Of a stretch of DNA of 64,000 nucleotides, positions 61,237 to 64,000 are shown piece after piece. Below the pieces are notes generated by a model that did not search any database, was not told the DNA's origin, and saw nothing but the letters and a program-made list of their open reading frames with translations. This stretch comes from Desulfosporosinus sp. (GTDB lineage Bacteria > Bacillota > Desulfitobacteriia > Desulfitobacteriales > Desulfitobacteriaceae). Location: assembly GCA_020692355.1 (NCBI GenBank), contig JAIMKP010000013.1, forward strand, positions 1 through 64,000, written 5' to 3'. The position numbers and the translations under genes were made by a program. Positions within the stretch are counted from its first letter, which is position 1, and each line of letters opens with the position of its first letter.

Positions 61237-63006
61237 TCAACGAATCGGATACTTTCCCTTTTCAATGACGATTTTGGCAATCGACTGTCTGAGACCAATC
61301 ATGTCCACATTAGGACGACGTGAGAGTTTGCGTACACCAGCTAAGGCGGTCGTCAGAGCGTCGCCTGTGCTGGTTGCCGAGAAAACTTCTTTGGCTTGTT
61401 GTTCAAGTTGAATAAAAGCGGTGTAGGCGGCCAGAGTGGCTGCCTTTTCCGTAAAGGCTTTGTGCTCGAGCGGAAGATCCAGGCCCTGGACTTTAAGTGC
61501 CCGTAGAACTGCGCTTTCAGCCGCATAGATCTGGAGAACCATTTCCGCCAGGGCCATGAGGACATATTGATTGTCTTTGAGGGCATTTCCTTGGCTCTGG
61601 ACAGCTGTGCCAGCAGCCATCAAGAAGAGTTTCTTAGCTTTCTGAACCAGCTGACGCAGTCCGTTTAAGCCTTCTTGATCACTGCCCAGGCTTCCTCCGA
61701 GAAGATCCTTGATCACGTCCTTGGCGGCTGCGAGCAAGGGAAGATCACCGGTCATGGCACGCTTGAGCAGTGTCGCCGGCACGAGCAGGCGGTTGATCTC
61801 ATTGGTTCCTTCGAATAGGCGGTTAATACGGGAATCCCGGTACATACGCTCGATCGGGTATTCCTGAATGAATCCGTAGCCGCCGTGAATTTGAACGCCG
61901 TCATCAACCACATAATCGAGGACTTCCGAAGCCAAGACTTTGTTTAAGGAGCATTCAATCGCGTACTCTTCTAAAGCTTTGCCTGCCTCTTTTCGGCAGT
62001 CACCGGTCAAATCCAGGTCGTGGAACCCTTCTTCCATCAATCCCGAAGTGCGGTAGACGACGCTTTCAGCAACATACACACGGGTGGCCATTTCCGCAAT
62101 TTTCGCCTGAATCGCACCAAAGCTTGTCAATGGAACGCCAAATTGTTTACGTTCAGAAGCATAGGTAAGCGCAGTGTCCAGTGCCAGCTGACTGCTTCCG
62201 GATGCAGCGGCGGCGAGCTTAAAACGTCCGACGTTTAAGATGTTAAAGGCTACGACGTGCCCGCGTCCGAGTTCACCCACCACATTTTCCACAGGGACTT
62301 TTACATCTTCGAGAATGACCTGACGGGTTGAGGAGCCCTTAATCCCCATCTTTTTTTCTTCTGGTCCTAAGGATAGTCCTGGCATTTCCCGCTCAACGAT
62401 AAAGTTGGTCAGTTTACCGTCTACTTTGGCATAGACAAGGTAAACATCAGCGAAGCCGGCGTTCGTAATAAACTGTTTGGTTCCATTGAGGATGTAGTGA
62501 GTGCCTTCGGGGTTTAGGACTGCCGTCGTTTTTGCCCCCAGGGCATCCGATCCGGAGCCGGGCTCTGTGAGGCAGTAAGCCGCGATCTTTGCGCCGGAGG
62601 CCAAGTCTGGAAGGTATTTAGCTTTTTGTTCCGGCGTGCCAAAGTAAACGATCGGAAGGGTTCCAATTCCGGTGTGAGCCGCATAGGCCACGGCAAAGGA
62701 AGCACCGCGTGGGATTTCCTCGCCCACCACGACCGTTGCGTATTTGTCCATGCTTAAGCCCCCAAAATCTTCGGGGACCTCAAGACCTAAGAGCCCAAGT
62801 TCGCCCGCCTGGCGCATAAAGGTTTTGATCATCCCTTCATGCTGTGCTTCGAGTTCCTCAATTTTAGGAGCGACTTCATTTTCCATAAAGTTATGCGTCA
62901 TCCGCTTTAACTGTAGATGATCCTCATTCAGTTCTTCGGGAGTAAACACCTGTTCTGGAGCGACATCGGCGAGCAAAAAGCCGGCACCACGCACTGCAAG
63001 TTCCAT
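61237..63006 (-). CDS. fadE: Acyl-CoA dehydrogenase, long FadE type
   Basis: 589-residue flavoenzyme, larger than the 380-residue short-chain types because of a C-terminal helical extension (about 410-589), as in B. subtilis FadE and very-long-chain enzymes. CLTEPGSGSDALGAKTTA is the FAD/substrate block, YGFIQEYPIERMYRDSRINR and FEGTNEINR the C-terminal signatures, and a glutamate in the latter region (YPIERMYRD/ FEGTNE) would be the catalytic base. ATG 63006 follows AAGGAGG. Makes the trans-2-enoyl-CoA, giving electrons to ETF and thence FadF. Confidence 0.94.
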   Translation of the reverse strand: MELAVRGAGFLLADVAPEQVFTPEELNEDHLQLKRMTHNFMENEVAPKIEELEAQHEGMIKTFMRQAGELGLLGLEVPEDFGGLSMDKYATVVVGEEIPRGASFAVAYAAHTGIGTLPIVYFGTPEQKAKYLPDLASGAKIAAYCLTEPGSGSDALGAKTTAVLNPEGTHYILNGTKQFITNAGFADVYLVYAKVDGKLTNFIVEREMPGLSLGPEEKKMGIKGSSTRQVILEDVKVPVENVVGELGRGHVVAFNILNVGRFKLAAAASGSSQLALDTALTYASERKQFGVPLTSFGAIQAKIAEMATRVYVAESVVYRTSGLMEEGFHDLDLTGDCRKEAGKALEEYAIECSLNKVLASEVLDYVVDDGVQIHGGYGFIQEYPIERMYRDSRINRLFEGTNEINRLLVPATLLKRAMTGDLPLLAAAKDVIKDLLGGSLGSDQEGLNGLRQLVQKAKKLFLMAAGTAVQSQGNALKDNQYVLMALAEMVLQIYAAESAVLRALKVQGLDLPLEHKAFTEKAATLAAYTAFIQLEQQAKEVFSATSTGDALTTALAGVRKLSRRPNVDMIGLRQSIAKIVIEKGKYPIR

Positions 63007-63031
63007 TTTTATTCCTCCTTAAACAACAATT

Positions 63032-64000
63032 TTATAACAACTCATAGACTCCGGCTGCCCCCATGCCTCCACCGATACACATGGTCACCATGCCGTATTT
63101 CAGGCTGCGGCGCTTCAGTTCATATAAGAGGGTCGCGGTGAGTTTTGCGCCTGTACATCCGAGCGGATGGCCGAAAGCAATTGCTCCCCCATTGGGGTTC
63201 ACTTTCTCCGGATCGATCCCGAGGGTCTTAATGACAGCCAAAGATTGAGAAGCAAAGGCTTCGTTGAGTTCGAACAAGTCGATCTGATCGAGGGTTAAGC
63301 CGACTTGCTTTAGGACTTTGGGAATGGCTTTGATGGGGCCGATCCCCATCAATTCAGGCTCGACTCCGGCTACGGCAAATCCGCGCCAAACTGCAATCGG
63401 CTGTAGTTCAATCGCTTTCATCTTTTTCTCGGACATGAGTAAGGTAATGGCGGCTCCATCACTCGTCTGGGAAGAATTCCCCGCTGTGACGCTACCACCG
63501 TTCATGAAGGCTGGACGAAGTTTAGCCAAGGTTTCCAAAGTGGTCTCGGGGCGGATCCCTTCGTCTTTTGTGAACCACTGTTGTTCCCCTTTGCCATAGA
63601 TCGGAAGCGGTACCGCCACGATTTCTGCATCAAAACGTCCGCTCGTTTGGGCCGAGTACGCCTTTTGATGGCTGCGCAGAGCGAATGCATCCTGTTGTTC
63701 GCGGGTGACTTCGTATTTCTTGGCCACATTTTCCGCCGTTAAGCCCATGGACATATAAACGGCCGGCAGATTTTCCATCATGTATGGGCTGGGAGCTGGC
63801 TTGCCGCCTCCCATAGGAACCAGGGACATGCTCTCGGCACCACCTGCGAGCATCACATCGGCTTCGCCAAGGCGAATGCGATCGGCAGCAATGGAGATAG
63901 CCTGCAGCCCTGAGGAACAAAAACGATTTACAGTCATGCCCGGGACTTCAATGGGGAGTCCGGCGCGTAGAGCCATCACCCGCCCGAGGTTCATCCCTTG
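63032..64000 (-). CDS. fadA: Acetyl-CoA acyltransferase (thiolase), 5' end outside the window
   Basis: Thiolase that cuts 3-ketoacyl-CoA or condenses acetyl-CoA. At least 322 residues are visible; the frame is open through the right edge, so 70 or so N-terminal residues are missing. The nucleophilic Cys is in [13 protein letters not shown], and further signatures are [29 protein letters not shown] and the second Cys in [16 protein letters not shown]. It comes 25 bp before the dehydrogenase gene. Catabolic FadA is favoured by the neighbours. Confidence 0.94.
   Translation of the reverse strand, partial: QGMNLGRVMALRAGLPIEVPGMTVNRFCSSGLQAISIAADRIRLGEADVMLAGGAESMSLVPMGGGKPAPSPYMMENLPAVYMSMGLTAENVAKKYEVTREQQDAFALRSHQKAYSAQTSGRFDAEIVAVPLPIYGKGEQQWFTKDEGIRPETTLETLAKLRPAFMNGGSVTAGNSSQTSDGAAITLLMSEKKMKAIELQPIAVWRGFAVAGVEPELMGIGPIKAIPKVLKQVGLTLDQIDLFELNEAFASQSLAVIKTLGIDPEKVNPNGGAIAFGHPLGCTGAKLTATLLYELKRRSLKYGMVTMCIGGGMGAAGVYELL

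Overview
The window looks like part of the chromosome of an anaerobic, spore-forming Firmicute of the Desulfitobacterium/Desulfosporosinus group (Peptococcaceae). Supporting signs are strong AGGAGG-type ribosome sites with frequent GTG/TTG starts, a SpoVK-type ATPase, Gram-positive LexA control, a Tat-exported Mo/Fe-S reductase with an NrfD anchor, an Acr3/ArsR arsenic unit, and a FadF-type Fe-S reductase beside acyl-CoA genes. The assignment is inferred from gene content, not from a marker gene. I see no rRNA, tRNA, insertion sequence, prophage or CRISPR array.

Layout. 0-6.5 kb: ilvD behind a DUF190 gene and a GGGtGRT remnant, a dynamin-like GTPase, then a metal-efflux unit (ArsR/CadC-type regulator, activase remnant, His-rich CDF transporter) with a repeated operator-like box. 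6.7-15.3 kb: YedE-type transporter, PLC-like protein, MFS exporter, CMD protein, a DUF3343/cysteine-desulfurase pair, a stretch of decayed genes (5'-truncated MOSC gene and others), and a minimal SufC-SufB pair. 15.5-21.4 kb: export operon of a CWB2 wall protein, HlyD-like adaptor, MacB-like ATPase and permease, lipoprotein and a receiver-only regulator. 21.6-26.8 kb: cfa, a response-regulator remnant, arsR-acr3, and a TDT transporter divergent from a third arsR. 27.0-32.5 kb: a structured leader resembling a Moco riboswitch, then a B-C-A respiratory Mo-reductase operon and its TorD-type chaperone. 32.7-43 kb: typA, spoVK, hflX, a PLP enzyme, signal peptidase and ddl, followed by lexA and two cell-wall genes. 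43-57 kb: mixed accessory and housekeeping genes (Uma2, two toxin-antitoxin pairs, DEDDh exonuclease, glnS, phosphoesterase, methyltransferase-MOSC, small membrane proteins, YhaM, two WYL regulators). 57.4-64 kb: a beta-oxidation cluster (thiolase, acyl-CoA dehydrogenase, acyl-CoA ligase, FadF-like reductase), cut by the window end.

How parts fit together. Three CxC-type ArsR regulators each sit beside a transporter gene, which suggests metal and metalloid stress. The Mo-reductase operon appears to have its own cofactor-sensing leader and maturation chaperone. The fatty-acid cluster would pass acyl-CoA electrons through ETF to the membrane FadF-like protein.

The most unusual features are an HflX GTPase whose N-terminal extension carries a complete JAMM metalloprotease motif; a glutaminyl-tRNA synthetase gene whose best start is AUU; a repeated operator-like box inside the promoters of the metal-efflux unit; and at least six gene remnants, one with an intact paralogue 38 kb away.
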